DNA of 64,000 nucleotides, taken from positions 744,001-808,000 of the forward strand of contig NZ_JAFKOI010000001.1 of NCBI RefSeq assembly GCF_017303315.1. The letters are read 5' to 3'. Shown in pieces: positions 9,020 to 19,074 of this stretch (position 1 is its first letter; every line of letters begins with the position of its first letter). The notes under the pieces are model-generated. The model searched no databases, had not been told where the DNA came from, and saw nothing but the letters and a program-made list of their open reading frames with translations. This DNA is from Bacillus sp. NTK071. Lineage in GTDB: Bacteria > Bacillota > Bacilli > Bacillales > Guptibacillaceae. The position numbers and the translations under genes were made by a program.

Positions 9020-9595
9020 CTACTGGCTGTAAAAATCAGGGTTACTTTCACGCAAATCCTGTTCTAGCAGATCAAGATCAACAGGGGTAATGGTAAAAAC
9101 TTCGTAAGCTGGATCATTTCTCTGTCTGTTTTTGCTTTCTTTCAAATAATAATCTGGCGAACCTGGCGTATCCTCATCGTATAAAACGAGCATTGCGTCA
9201 CTTTTTTTGACTAAAAATTCATTTTTAGCTTTTAACTGCCCTGGATTTTCGTAAGGTCTACTCGTAATAGACTCGACGAAGTCCGCTTCTGCCATAATCA
9301 TATTATAATATTCCTGAGTAGGCTCTTTCCATTTACTCTCCTGTTCAAGAAATGGTGTTAATACCGCTAGCTTAAGATCAGGGTATTCTTCTCGAAGATC
9401 AAGAGCTGTTTCTCCTGCCCAAAGCTCAACGCCAGTTTGACCACTAATTAAAATCCATTCAAAGTTCCTCTCCTCAATGAGCTGTATCATTCTCATACGG
9501 AGTGCTGCCTTAATAATGGGTAAGCCAGGATGGTCATCGTTAAAAATGCCGAGTTCGTGAGCTTTATATCCAGTAATAAGCAAAACGTTCGCCAT
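9020..9595 (-). CDS. ypsA: YpsA, SLOG-superfamily protein
   Basis: A 191-residue protein of the YpsA family (SLOG superfamily, DUF1273). Visible motifs are LLITGYKAHELGIF at the N-terminus and ILISGQTGVELWAGETAL (about 52-70), the presumed nucleotide-binding loop. YpsA of Firmicutes has been linked to cell division, which fits its place beside gpsB. The start is moved to 9595 because TAGGAGGTG lies 8 nt upstream; the open frame continues to 9709 only by running through the preceding terminator and coat gene. Confidence 0.93.
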   Translation of the reverse strand: MANVLLITGYKAHELGIFNDDHPGLPIIKAALRMRMIQLIEERNFEWILISGQTGVELWAGETALDLREEYPDLKLAVLTPFLEQESKWKEPTQEYYNMIMAEADFVESITSRPYENPGQLKAKNEFLVKKSDAMLVLYDEDTPGSPDYYLKESKNRQRNDPAYEVFTITPVDLDLLEQDLRESNPDFYSQ

Positions 9596-9614
9596 TCTGA
9601 CACCTCCTATGTAA

Positions 9615-9640
9615 AAACGAACTGGATATCCAGTTCGTTT
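9615..9640 (-). terminator. Terminator of the cotD-like gene
   Basis: A perfect 26-bp palindrome centred on GGATATCC, followed on the minus strand by a T tract. It separates the coat gene from ypsA. Confidence 0.82.
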
Positions 9641-9653
9641 CATTATACCTTTA

Positions 9654-10148
9654 CTATCTTCGTTTTTGTGCTGGACTAACCTGACCAGGACCTGGCATTC
9701 CGCTGCCATACTGTCCTTGCATAGCGCCTGCTACTTGGGAAGGATTTGTTGGTCCATACCCAGCCGGCATAGCTCCTGTTGGACGTGGTGGTGGGTAATT
9801 GTTTGTGTGTGATGCTAATACTTCATTCGATTCAGTTAATGGATAACTGTGATTATGCTCATACATGTGATGATGGACATTCTTAATATGAGTAGGATGA
9901 ATATGATCCACATTGTGTTTGTAATAATGATTCTTCACACAACACTTCGTTGGATAAACAACTGGACTTGTTGGACATGGACCTCCTGGCCCTGGCCCTT
10001 GCATAGCAGGACTAACTTGCCCTGGCATGCCACCTTTCATTGCTGGACTAACCTGCATAGGCATATTTGCATTTGGACCCTGCATTGCTGGACTTACCTG
10101 ATTTGGCATATTCGCATTAGGTCCCATGCGATGACGATGATGAAACAT
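9654..10148 (-). CDS. cotD: CotD-like spore coat protein
   Basis: A 164-residue, His/Pro/Met-rich low-complexity protein. The centre carries the CotD core: PTKCCVKNHYYKHNVDHIHP followed by THIKNVHHHMYEHNHSYP (about 66-104). Flanking segments are repeats built on QVSPAMQGPNANM and QVSPAMKGG, giving a longer protein than B. subtilis CotD. Position between ypsA and the ypr genes agrees with cotD. A SigK-type promoter upstream (10188-10215) fits late mother-cell expression. Assembled on the inner coat in B. subtilis; the same site is inferred here. Confidence 0.88.
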   Translation of the reverse strand: MFHHRHRMGPNANMPNQVSPAMQGPNANMPMQVSPAMKGGMPGQVSPAMQGPGPGGPCPTSPVVYPTKCCVKNHYYKHNVDHIHPTHIKNVHHHMYEHNHSYPLTESNEVLASHTNNYPPPRPTGAMPAGYGPTNPSQVAGAMQGQYGSGMPGPGQVSPAQKRR

Positions 10149-10187
10149 AGTGTAGGTTCCCCCTTCTTAATTTGGTGAATTCCCTAC

Positions 10188-10215
10188 TAGCCTATGTAGC
10201 ACGCATAGTACATGT
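10188..10215 (-). promoter_or_regulatory. SigK-type promoter of the cotD-like gene
   Basis: On the minus strand AC, 17 nt, CATAGGCTA. It matches the SigK consensus (-35 AC, -10 CATAnnnTA) about 40 bp before the coat gene start. Confidence 0.65.
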
Positions 10216-10262
10216 ACTGTGTATTCGTCCTCATTTTACAAATGCTTAACGAAAAAGAAAGC

Positions 10263-10397
10263 CTATTTTTGCAAGACTACTTCAGAATCATTAAAGATTT
10301 GGGCTGACTCACTAATTTGACTCATAACAACCACTGTTAATGCAATAACCATAAAAAACATGACCATAATAATTTGTTTCAATTTCCATCTCTCCAT
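10263..10397 (-). CDS. Small single-TM protein, 44 aa
   Basis: ATG at 10397 to TAG at 10263 encodes MERWKLKQ, then a hydrophobic stretch (about 9-30) and an acidic tail ending SEVVLQK. It has the positive-inside layout of a real one-pass membrane peptide, but there is no convincing RBS before the first ATG. Listed as possible. Confidence 0.35.
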   Translation of the reverse strand: MERWKLKQIIMVMFFMVIALTVVVMSQISESAQIFNDSEVVLQK

Positions 10398-10569
10398 TAC
10401 ATTAAAACTTAATTACTTTTGATTAGAACTAACAGAAACTTCAATATACTATTCAAAGTTACAACAAGAGACGACAATTGTAAACGGCGTATCAACAAGT
10501 TATCACACAGAAATCGTCGAATGTTTGTTCTTTATGCGCTTACCCGGGGAATAATTATGGATAAATAAT

Positions 10570-11292
10570 TTATTTCCTACCAAAAACGAGGTTATCTCGG
10601 GCTATTCGCTCTCTAATTTCCTGTTCATAATTATCTTTTAAATCTAGTTTGTCAAAAAGCTTTAGGCACAGCTCTGCCGTCATCCGAGCGTCATTTAAAG
10701 CATGATGTCTCTCATGGCGTTCAATGTTTAATTTTCGAATTAAAGAATCGAGTTGCGGATTACTTTTCGGAAATATTTCTTTTGCCAGTGCCTCAGAATC
10801 AAGGTAAGGTGGCAAGTAATCAGGTAAATCCCACTTTTGAGAAAGTGTTTGCAGGAAATAAACATCAAATTTAACAGGATGGGCAATTAAGGTTGTTCCT
10901 CTACTAAAAGTTAAAAAATCATCTAACGCTTCGATAAATGACCATCCTGCCCTAATCTCCCCGATCGAGAGACCGGTTAACTGCCTCACGAATCGAGGTA
11001 CTTTATGAATGGGTCTTACAATTCGATAAAACGATTCCTCTAAAATACATCCTTCAACAAGATCTATTTTAACAGCTCCAATTGAGATCACTTCATCTCC
11101 AAGTGCGGGATAAAAGCCTGTTGTCTCAAGATCAAATACGGTAAAATAGCGACTACTTGATTCTTGATAAGACTGTAATGAATCTGTTAATTGTGCGTAA
11201 GCGGGTAAGGATTGATCACTTTTAATCCGTTTTTTCCATCTAATTCTGTCATATATATAATAGCGTAGTAGCTTAAACCCTATCGAAGACAT
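10570..11292 (-). CDS. DnaQ-like 3'-5' exonuclease (DEDDh)
   Basis: A 240-residue exonuclease of the DNA polymerase III epsilon type. Exo I is FDLETTG with D54 and E56; the ExoIII region RHHALNDA (195-202) supplies the catalytic His and Asp. The N-terminal 45 residues are basic and not part of the fold. It starts 2 bp after the stop of the cNMP/CBS/DUF294 gene, so the two are surely translated together. This pairing recurs in many bacteria, often near acetate transport genes, but its job is not settled. Confidence 0.9.
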   Translation of the reverse strand: MSSIGFKLLRYYIYDRIRWKKRIKSDQSLPAYAQLTDSLQSYQESSSRYFTVFDLETTGFYPALGDEVISIGAVKIDLVEGCILEESFYRIVRPIHKVPRFVRQLTGLSIGEIRAGWSFIEALDDFLTFSRGTTLIAHPVKFDVYFLQTLSQKWDLPDYLPPYLDSEALAKEIFPKSNPQLDSLIRKLNIERHERHHALNDARMTAELCLKLFDKLDLKDNYEQEIRERIARDNLVFGRK

Positions 11293-11294
11293 TG

Positions 11295-13199
11295 CTAAAT
11301 ACTCCGATTCCTGCGGAAGCTCAATTCACTTACCTGCTGCATTCGCTTAGCAACAAGTAAAGCTTCTCTCATTTTTCTTCTTTCTTCCTTTTCCCATTCA
11401 ATCGGCCGAACTAAATTCGATATTTCTATTCCATTATTCAACTGATGAAGGTTCTGCCTAACTCGAAAAGTGTAAAGGTAATGAAGAGCTGTTTCGATAT
11501 TTATAACATCTCGGTGATGGAATATTTCTTTTTTCTTCAACTCATGCAGTCTTTTAATTGTATTAACTTCTTCTACTCCATATTTCATCGCAAAGATACG
11601 AATACCATTTACAATTTGCATAATAGCGGCTTTTTTCAAGTCAAGCGTTTTTTCTTTTCCACGCAGTTGGATTTTCCCTAAAGGATTTAGTGGTACGCGG
11701 AAACGAACAGTATCTTTCATCAACAACATTTGAAGTGTTTGAGCTCTTCTTATGCGCTCAGTTATTCGGCTTCTTAAAGTTCGTGACAGATCAAAATCAC
11801 CATAGACTGGTCTGAAATCCATAAATATTGTGAAATTGCGTATTTCTTCAGCATCCGTTTCAGTGATCCATCGGTTCACTTCCTTTTGCCAATTGGATAA
11901 CGATCGCCGCCATTTAGGGTTCTTCGCCATAATGCCCCCATCACATTCAGGCAATCCACATGTTGTTAGCATCGTATTTATCTTTTCGGAAAAAACGCTG
12001 AAATAAGTTTCAATTTCCGCTTTATGTTCAAGATGTTCATAGTCATCAATAATTAATCCATTATCTTGATCCGTACTAAAAGCCTGCTCTTTTCTACCTT
12101 CACTCCCCATTACAATAAAGCAAAAGTTTACTGGAGCACGCCCATAACCTTCCTGCATCATTTGTTTCTCTGCAAGTAAAATCACGCGTCTATGCATTTC
12201 ATCGTTATAGTTAGACATCATTTCGCATATTTCGTATCCAAGAGTATTCGCATCTAGCAATTCCTGTATAAATGATCGAAACTCTTGGTGAATAGGTGGA
12301 GATAAATTCATAATTTCGTTTAATTCTTTTGCTCTAGATAATCTATAAGAAAGATCCAAGTATGCTGATTCCTGAATACCAAGAAATGATTTTGCGGAAA
12401 CCATCCCAACAAGTCGATCACGCTTTACAACTGGTAAAAGTGAGACTTTATGATATTTCAAATACGCAAGCGCTTCATAGCTGAATGCATCTTCTTCAAC
12501 TAGGTTTGGTTTTTGATACATCCATTTGTGGATTGGATCTTGGAACTCACCTCTTGTTAGTGCACTAATGATCTCAAGTGGCGTAACTGTTCCTAGTACA
12601 CTTTCACGATCTTCACTTACAATTACTCCATCGTAATTATTCGTGCGAAAAAGCTCAGCCGCCTCAAGGACTGTATACGTCGGCGGAATTGTTACCATAG
12701 AATCCATAATGGAACTTACGCGTGTCCGATAAAGTGCAATATTTTCTCCATCTGCTTCTCTGTCCCGCTCTTGCTTAATCTCATCATAAAGACTTCTCAT
12801 TCGTTCACCTATTGTATCTAGTACATTATGTGAAAATGCAGGATTTTCGGTCATGATTTTAAGCATAACTTCTTTTTTAATGCGAATAACCTGGCAGTCT
12901 TCATTTGCTTGTACAGAAAATGTCATTGATTCATCTGTTAACATAATCATTAAGCCGACGAGATCACCAGGATAATAAAACCGCATTGTCGTCTGCTGAC
13001 CGTTTGCTTTATGAACAATATTCTTTGCTATGCCTGATACAAGCAGGAATAACGTATTCGTATCTTCATCTTCGTGGTAAAGGAATTCGCCCTTTTGGTA
13101 GGTGGAGAAATGAGCAGATACCATTAACTGTTCAATTTCAGCATCACTTAGCGAATGAAATGGTTCCTTTTTCTTTAATACATCATAGAAATCTTGCAT
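11295..13199 (-). CDS. cNMP-binding / CBS-pair / DUF294 nucleotidyltransferase-like protein
   Basis: A 634-residue cytosolic signalling protein. Order: cyclic-nucleotide-binding domain (about 10-130), two CBS motifs (about 160-280), DUF294 nucleotidyltransferase-like domain with MGSEGRKEQ (364-372) and STDQDN (375-380), the G-S and D-x-D pattern of GlnD-type transferases, then a helical DUF294_C region (about 470-620). It is immediately followed by a DnaQ-type exonuclease. A sensor that modifies or controls the exonuclease or another partner is an inference. Confidence 0.9.
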   Translation of the reverse strand: MQDFYDVLKKKEPFHSLSDAEIEQLMVSAHFSTYQKGEFLYHEDEDTNTLFLLVSGIAKNIVHKANGQQTTMRFYYPGDLVGLMIMLTDESMTFSVQANEDCQVIRIKKEVMLKIMTENPAFSHNVLDTIGERMRSLYDEIKQERDREADGENIALYRTRVSSIMDSMVTIPPTYTVLEAAELFRTNNYDGVIVSEDRESVLGTVTPLEIISALTRGEFQDPIHKWMYQKPNLVEEDAFSYEALAYLKYHKVSLLPVVKRDRLVGMVSAKSFLGIQESAYLDLSYRLSRAKELNEIMNLSPPIHQEFRSFIQELLDANTLGYEICEMMSNYNDEMHRRVILLAEKQMMQEGYGRAPVNFCFIVMGSEGRKEQAFSTDQDNGLIIDDYEHLEHKAEIETYFSVFSEKINTMLTTCGLPECDGGIMAKNPKWRRSLSNWQKEVNRWITETDAEEIRNFTIFMDFRPVYGDFDLSRTLRSRITERIRRAQTLQMLLMKDTVRFRVPLNPLGKIQLRGKEKTLDLKKAAIMQIVNGIRIFAMKYGVEEVNTIKRLHELKKKEIFHHRDVINIETALHYLYTFRVRQNLHQLNNGIEISNLVRPIEWEKEERRKMREALLVAKRMQQVSELSFRRNRSI

Positions 13200-13214
13200 G
13201 ACAACCTCCTACCG

Positions 13215-14456
13215 TTAACGTGATTCTTTTTGTTCAAGTCTTTCAATTCTCTTCATATACTGAAGTCGCTCCGATTCTTCTTTATCTTTAAGAATACGTT
13301 TTTTATGTTTCCATTTTTGATACCCGGATAATGCATAATAAAGAGCTTTCTCATAGTCTCTCACTTTATGCTCATAGTATTTAGCAAGCTCGACATCGCT
13401 TTCTTCATCATTCGATGATTCAGAAAGATCCTGCCAGATGAGAATGGCTTTATCTAGGTTTCCCTGTTTTTTGTAAATACGTGCAAGAGCTTTTCTAGCT
13501 TCCCGTTCATGACGACCCGTTGTTTGCTTATATAACTGCGCAGCATGGTCTTCTTCTCCAACGGCATCCCACCAGCGAGCTGACTGGAATTGTTCAGTAG
13601 CTGATAAGGATTTCCCTTCAAAATCAAGGAGAAGGTGAGACATTCGAATATATAGGGTGATTAAAGACAAAATATCCTCTTCGTTATGTTTGAGTACACC
13701 AGCAATCAATTCTGGATCAGGGTCTTTCACGAATTCGAAATAAAGCATAGGAGCTAGATAACCTGGTATATCTTCATTTCGTGTAAAGCCTAGCTGCTGT
13801 TCTTCTACGTTCGAGAGTCTAACAGATTCCATCTCATTTTTCCAGAAACGACGCGCGCCATGCAGAAGGTCAAAATGACCAAATTGTGGCAATTTAGGAA
13901 CTTGTTCACGAATAAGCGTATGCCTCGTTTTCACCTGTGGCCAATCAAAGGCTTTGCCATTATACGTCACTAAATTCTTCAATTCTTTAACATCTTCTAG
14001 AAATGCCTGGTACATAGGAACTTCCGCTCCTGGGCCTGGGAGGAAATATTGATTTACTGAGATACCTTTTTCAGTATACTGGCTGTATCCCAACAAGAAA
14101 ATCGTATTCCCAACTCCTCCACCTAGACCAGTTGTTTCGGTATCAAAAAACAATAAATCAGATGGGGTTAGATGTTTAGAAGAAAGAGGATGGCTTCGAT
14201 GAAAGCTATTCCAACGATCGACAACATCTTCAAGCTCTTGAAAAACATACCGTCCATGTTGATATGTTTTAGGATATTGTTTCGTTCGAACGAATGCATA
14301 TTCACCATCTAAGAAAAAAGGGCTTGCATCGAGTTCACGCCATTTTTGAAGATGTGGAACAGAATGAATAGGCTGTTCCACTTTTTGCGGCGTGTCTTCC
14401 CCTTCACTAAGGTTCATATGCTTTTTCATTCGATTTAATTTACCCTTCCGTGACAT
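13215..14456 (-). CDS. yprB: MrfB (YprB) RNase H-like exonuclease
   Basis: A 413-residue protein with an RNase H-like/DnaQ exonuclease domain: FFDTETTGLGGG (about 104-115) provides the first two acidic residues and HNEEDILSL the last. A TPR-like C-terminal tail follows (about 290-400). In B. subtilis YprB is MrfB, the nuclease partner of helicase MrfA in repair of mitomycin C damage. The gene overlaps the 3' end of yprA by 17 bp, showing tight coupling. Confidence 0.93.
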   Translation of the reverse strand: MSRKGKLNRMKKHMNLSEGEDTPQKVEQPIHSVPHLQKWRELDASPFFLDGEYAFVRTKQYPKTYQHGRYVFQELEDVVDRWNSFHRSHPLSSKHLTPSDLLFFDTETTGLGGGVGNTIFLLGYSQYTEKGISVNQYFLPGPGAEVPMYQAFLEDVKELKNLVTYNGKAFDWPQVKTRHTLIREQVPKLPQFGHFDLLHGARRFWKNEMESVRLSNVEEQQLGFTRNEDIPGYLAPMLYFEFVKDPDPELIAGVLKHNEEDILSLITLYIRMSHLLLDFEGKSLSATEQFQSARWWDAVGEEDHAAQLYKQTTGRHEREARKALARIYKKQGNLDKAILIWQDLSESSNDEESDVELAKYYEHKVRDYEKALYYALSGYQKWKHKKRILKDKEESERLQYMKRIERLEQKESR

Positions 14457-16737
14457 TAGAATGCTCTCCTCTTAAAAATTCAAGTAAATAGCGGGCAGTT
14501 TCTTTGCTATTCTCTCCTGTTTCTCCTGCGACACCTACGCACGACGGACAGCCACTTTCACACTCACAACCAACAACGATTGATTCAGCTTCTTTCAGAA
14601 TGAGTCCTAGTTCTTTATAGACACGTTCAGAAAGACCAATCCCACCAGGGTATCTATCATAGAAGAAAATAGTAGGTTTATTAGAGTGTATGGCTTTGAT
14701 TTGTGGTGTTACGTGAAGATCGGAAACATCACACATGACAAAAAGTGGTGCAACGTTACGGAGCACGTTCCCAAGACCTAACAATCCTTCCTCTAATCGG
14801 TTTTCCCCCATCGTTTGCACAAAACTTTCTGGAAATTCAAACCAGCATGCGTTTGTATGCAGTTCTTCTTCTGGTAAATGGATAGGTCCAGAACCAATAT
14901 TCTCATGTGTTTCAAATTTTATCTTCTTAAAGATTGTAGCCATCGCATTCACCATTACTTCACCATACGTGGCTGTGGTATGTGGAAGTTGATCATGCTG
15001 ATCTTCTTCAAGAACCTTAAGCTGGACGGCAAGATTAGCATCCGTATAATAGTCCACATCAACTTCACGTACCCAGGCTTTCTTTTCCTCGTAATCAAGC
15101 AATTCAACCTGATATTGCACACCTTGATGAAGATAAATAGCTTCCTCATGTAGTAAAGTCATAGCACTAAACCTGTCCATTTCCCCAATAACTTTCACAT
15201 TTGCTGCTGTCGTTTGATCTATAATAACCACATTTTCTTGTGATGCAGAACGAAGGCTAACGTTATGTGCTGGAAAAGCATCATTCATCCAGAACCATCT
15301 GTCTGCTCGATGATGGAGCAATTGCTCTTCTGTTAGAAACTCAAGCACATCTTCTACATCTTCACCGCCAAATGTATCACCCTGTTTAAATGGTAATTCA
15401 TATGCCGCACATTTTACGTGATCGACTAGAATAATTAAATTATTCGGATTCACGCGAGCTTCTTCTGGATTGCGTTCAAAAAAGTAGTCTGGGTGTGTAA
15501 TCATATATTGATCTAATGGACTTGAACTCGCAACAACAAAGACTACCGATTCATCCTGCCTACGACCTGCTCGTCCAGCTTGCTGCCAGGTGCTCGCAAT
15601 TGTACCTGGATAGCCTGTCAGAACACATGCTTGAAGCTGACCTATATCTACGCCTAGTTCAAGTGCATTTGTACTAACGACACCTTTTATCTTCCCATTA
15701 CGAAGCCCCTGTTCAATCTCTCTTCGCTGTTTAGGGAGATAGCCGCCACGGTATCCCATTATGGACCTTGGACCTAGCTCCCGCTGTTCTAGTTGCTGCA
15801 AATACGTTAACAGAATTTCTACACGTACCCTACTTCTTGCAAATACGATGGTCTGAATATTATTCCTTAATAGTTCAACAGCAATATTTCTTGCCTCTAA
15901 CGTTGCTGAACGCCTGATATTAAGAGCTTGATTCACAACTGGGGGATTGTATAGGACAAAATGCTTCCGACCTGTAGGTGCACCATTATTATTAATGAGC
16001 GTAATTGCTTCTCCAGTAAGCTCCTCTGCAAGTTCCTTAGGATTTGCAATTGTAGCTGATGTACAAATAAAAATGGGATTGCTTCCGTAAAAGCTACAAA
16101 TTCGTTTTAACCTTCTTATCACATTGGCTACATGACTCCCAAATACCCCGCGGTATGTATGAAGCTCATCGATAACGATTACTTTTAAATTTTCAAAAAG
16201 GGAAACCCACTTTGTATGGTGGGGGAGAATGGCAGAATGAAGCATATCCGGGTTTGTCATGACAATATGCCCAGCTTTGCGTACGATTTGCCTAATTGTT
16301 GGAGAGGTATCCCCATCATATGTGTACCCTTTTAAATCTACTTCCATTTCATCAATAAGCTCATTGATTTCACTTTTCTGATCCTGAGCGAGCGCTTTCG
16401 TTGGAAACAAGTACAGTGCTCTGCTTGACGGATCTTTCAAAATCGTATCAAGAACAGGGAGGTTGTAGCATAACGTTTTTCCTGAAGCAGTAGGCGTCAC
16501 AGCTACAAAACTATTTCCTTCAGTTGCTTCTTCGTAAGCAGTTGCTTGATGTGTATATAATTCGTTAACTCCTCTATTTAAAAGAGCCTCTCGCAAAACA
16601 GGAGCCACACCTTCAGGGAAGGGTGCGGTTTTTGCTGCTTTCGGTTCAATTGTTTTCCATGTGACGATATTCGATCTATACTTTTCCTCCTGCTGAAACA
16701 TGTCCAGTAGTTGAGGGAGTTTCTTCTTTATTTCCAT
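14440..16737 (-). CDS. yprA: MrfA (YprA) DEXH-box DNA-repair helicase
   Basis: A 765-residue superfamily 2 helicase. TPTASGKTLCY (Walker A, about 80-90), IDELHTYRG (motif II), TSAT, the C-terminal STNALELGVDIG and QQAGRAGRRQ (motif VI), then a DUF1998 region with four cysteines in CECESGCPSC near the end. Full length. In B. subtilis the protein (MrfA) acts with MrfB in a UvrA-independent mitomycin C repair route. Good start with GAGGTGATCGG upstream. Confidence 0.95.
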   Translation of the reverse strand: MEIKKKLPQLLDMFQQEEKYRSNIVTWKTIEPKAAKTAPFPEGVAPVLREALLNRGVNELYTHQATAYEEATEGNSFVAVTPTASGKTLCYNLPVLDTILKDPSSRALYLFPTKALAQDQKSEINELIDEMEVDLKGYTYDGDTSPTIRQIVRKAGHIVMTNPDMLHSAILPHHTKWVSLFENLKVIVIDELHTYRGVFGSHVANVIRRLKRICSFYGSNPIFICTSATIANPKELAEELTGEAITLINNNGAPTGRKHFVLYNPPVVNQALNIRRSATLEARNIAVELLRNNIQTIVFARSRVRVEILLTYLQQLEQRELGPRSIMGYRGGYLPKQRREIEQGLRNGKIKGVVSTNALELGVDIGQLQACVLTGYPGTIASTWQQAGRAGRRQDESVVFVVASSSPLDQYMITHPDYFFERNPEEARVNPNNLIILVDHVKCAAYELPFKQGDTFGGEDVEDVLEFLTEEQLLHHRADRWFWMNDAFPAHNVSLRSASQENVVIIDQTTAANVKVIGEMDRFSAMTLLHEEAIYLHQGVQYQVELLDYEEKKAWVREVDVDYYTDANLAVQLKVLEEDQHDQLPHTTATYGEVMVNAMATIFKKIKFETHENIGSGPIHLPEEELHTNACWFEFPESFVQTMGENRLEEGLLGLGNVLRNVAPLFVMCDVSDLHVTPQIKAIHSNKPTIFFYDRYPGGIGLSERVYKELGLILKEAESIVVGCECESGCPSCVGVAGETGENSKETARYLLEFLRGEHSNVTEG

Positions 16738-16883
16738 CCGATCACCTCAAAAAAATGTCTACTTCTATTGTAGCGAATACGCGTTCGAATGGATACCGTT
16801 TTGATTTGGAATACAAGCTTTTCCATTATGATGATAGTATGTATCCAAATACACCAACTTCTTCTTCATAATCAACAGGGTGA

Positions 16884-16916
16884 CAAAAAAAGCTATCAGA
16901 GGTTTCCCTGATAGCT
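16884..16916 (-). terminator. Terminator of yyaL
   Basis: AGCTATCAG / CTGATAGCT stem with 8-nt loop and seven Ts on the minus strand, just after the yyaL stop. Confidence 0.82.
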
Positions 16917-16926
16917 CCTGACCTAT

Positions 16927-18978
16927 TTATAATTGCTTGATTAATTGCTCAACATCTGTTGCAGGTAATGAACAGGTAAAGTTCTCACAAAGATAGATCG
17001 TGGTTTGTGTTGATTTCATAAATTCAGAAGCAAATGGAGCTGCTTCCTTTAGTAACTCAGGATCTTTCGTACTAATACTTGTAAGCTCTGGTAAAAATGA
17101 TTGTTGTATAAACTTCTCCATTATTACTCTATTTTCATCGTCAGGCTCCCCAATGATAACCAATTCTTTCGGTGAAGAAACAGTAAACAGTTTGCTCATT
17201 AGAAAGTACGCATGCCCACTTGAATAAGAGCTAACATCACCAGAAAAAGCCGTAAACATCTGATTCGCCCATTCATCGTACTTTATTTCACCGGTCATTT
17301 TTGATAATCGAAGAAGCTGAAGGACTGCAACGCTGTTACCTGAAGGAAGGGCACCATCGTGCACATCTTTTGGACGGGCAATCAATTCCTCTGCATCATG
17401 TCCGTACAAATAGAATCCACCACTTGTTTCATCCCAAAAGAGATGATGCATCTCATCTGATAGCTTTTTAGCTTTCAGAAGAAAATTTGAATCATATGTT
17501 GCTTCATAAAGTTCATTTAACGCCCATAATCCATATGCATAGTCATCATGGTACGCTTTGAATTTGACTTCTCCTTCTCGAACGCGTGCCATTAACCTGC
17601 CATCAACAACGAGATGTTTCTCTATGAATTCATAGGTATGTTGAGCTGTCGTCAGATAGGAAGGGATATTAAAAACTTTGCCTGCTTTAGCGAATGCAGC
17701 AATCATTAGCATATTCCAGCTTGTTAGAATTTTATTATCTTTATGTGGATGAATTCGTTCTTCTCTCACATCAAATAATTTTCGCCGTGCTTCTTCAAGC
17801 TTATCTTCGAAGTCTTTCTCGGTTCCATCAAACTTCTCTTTCATTTTTGAAAGGTTTGTATGGATTAAATTAGGTATATTTTCACCTTCAAAGTTACCTT
17901 TAGATGTAATATCAAACGTCCGATTATAAAGGGAACCTAACTCATCACCAAGAATATCTAGAATTTCCTGTTTTGACCACACATAGAATTTTCCTTCTAC
18001 ACCTTCAGAATCAGCATCTTCAGCAGAATAAAAGCCACCATCAGGTTCCTTCATATCTCGTTCCACGTAATTCAACACATCACATGCTATTTTCTTATAC
18101 CGCTCATTTTTGGTCACCTGGTAAGCTTCGGTATAAGTTAAAACAAGCATCGCATTGTCATATAACATTTTCTCAAAATGCGGAACAAGCCACTCCTGAT
18201 CGACAGCATACCGCGCAAATCCATAACCAATGTGATCATAGATTCCGCCGTTTGCCATGGCATCAAGCGTTCTTGTTACCATCGTTAAGGCGAGCTCATT
18301 CTCATATTTCCGATAATAACGAAGCAAGAACATGAGCATGTGTGGAGATGGAAATTTAGGAGATTGACCAAACCCTCCGTAAATCGTATCGAAAGAGTTT
18401 TGCATTTGTTGGAAAGCTTTATGAAGCGCTTCCTCCTTTAACTCTCCCCCTTCAGCATTCATCCGTTCTTGAAGAGAAGCTGTAATTTTCTCACCTATTG
18501 CTGTAATGCGTTCAGGGTTATCCTGATACTGCTGATACAACTGCATAATTGCATCTTTAAATCCAGGTAGATTGTATCTGCCCTCTTTTGGAAAATATGT
18601 TCCAGCATAAAATGGCTTTTGATCCGGGGTTAGAAATACATTCAACGGCCAACCGCCCTGCCCAGTTAATCCCTGACATACTTTCATATAAATTGAATCA
18701 ATATCAGGACGCTCTTCTCGGTCAACTTTAATTGATACAAATCGATCATTAAGTAATTTTGCTGTTTCCTCATCCTCAAAACTTTCTCTCTCCATCACAT
18801 GACACCAATGGCAGACCGAGTAGCCTATGGATACTAAAACGGGCTTATTTTCATTTTTAGCTTTTTCGAACGCTTCTTCGCCCCACGGATACCAGTCGAT
18901 GGGGTTGTATGCATGCTGTAGTAAATAAGGGGATTTCTCATTTATTAACCTATTAGGCTTTTTTTCGTTTGAAGACAT
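16927..18978 (-). CDS. yyaL: YyaL, thioredoxin-domain (DUF255) protein; hybrid gene with element-supplied 5' end
   Basis: A 683-residue homologue of YyaL/SPATA20. The N-terminal thioredoxin-like domain has C56-H-W-C59; the rest is an alpha/alpha-toroid related to N-acylglucosamine epimerases. Function unknown. The gene is intact, but codons 57-60 (18800-18810) coincide with one copy of an 11-bp direct repeat whose other copy, 4.6 kb away, ends a second yyaL 5' fragment. So codons 1-56 and the leader were probably brought by the recombinase element, and the remainder is the original host gene. RBS AAAGGATG. Confidence 0.92.
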   Translation of the reverse strand: MSSNEKKPNRLINEKSPYLLQHAYNPIDWYPWGEEAFEKAKNENKPVLVSIGYSVCHWCHVMERESFEDEETAKLLNDRFVSIKVDREERPDIDSIYMKVCQGLTGQGGWPLNVFLTPDQKPFYAGTYFPKEGRYNLPGFKDAIMQLYQQYQDNPERITAIGEKITASLQERMNAEGGELKEEALHKAFQQMQNSFDTIYGGFGQSPKFPSPHMLMFLLRYYRKYENELALTMVTRTLDAMANGGIYDHIGYGFARYAVDQEWLVPHFEKMLYDNAMLVLTYTEAYQVTKNERYKKIACDVLNYVERDMKEPDGGFYSAEDADSEGVEGKFYVWSKQEILDILGDELGSLYNRTFDITSKGNFEGENIPNLIHTNLSKMKEKFDGTEKDFEDKLEEARRKLFDVREERIHPHKDNKILTSWNMLMIAAFAKAGKVFNIPSYLTTAQHTYEFIEKHLVVDGRLMARVREGEVKFKAYHDDYAYGLWALNELYEATYDSNFLLKAKKLSDEMHHLFWDETSGGFYLYGHDAEELIARPKDVHDGALPSGNSVAVLQLLRLSKMTGEIKYDEWANQMFTAFSGDVSSYSSGHAYFLMSKLFTVSSPKELVIIGEPDDENRVIMEKFIQQSFLPELTSISTKDPELLKEAAPFASEFMKSTQTTIYLCENFTCSLPATDVEQLIKQL
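18800..18810. other. Attachment-site core, left (attL)
   Basis: TGACACCAATG, encoding His-Trp-Cys-His of the yyaL CxxC motif in reverse. Identical to 23445-23455. Confidence 0.7.
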
Positions 18979-19074
18979 TTACCTCACATCCTTTTTATTA
19001 AATCCTGTATAATGTCAATCCTCACGTAATGGAATTAAAATGGTTTAAAGGTTAACAAATCAGACGAAGTTATT

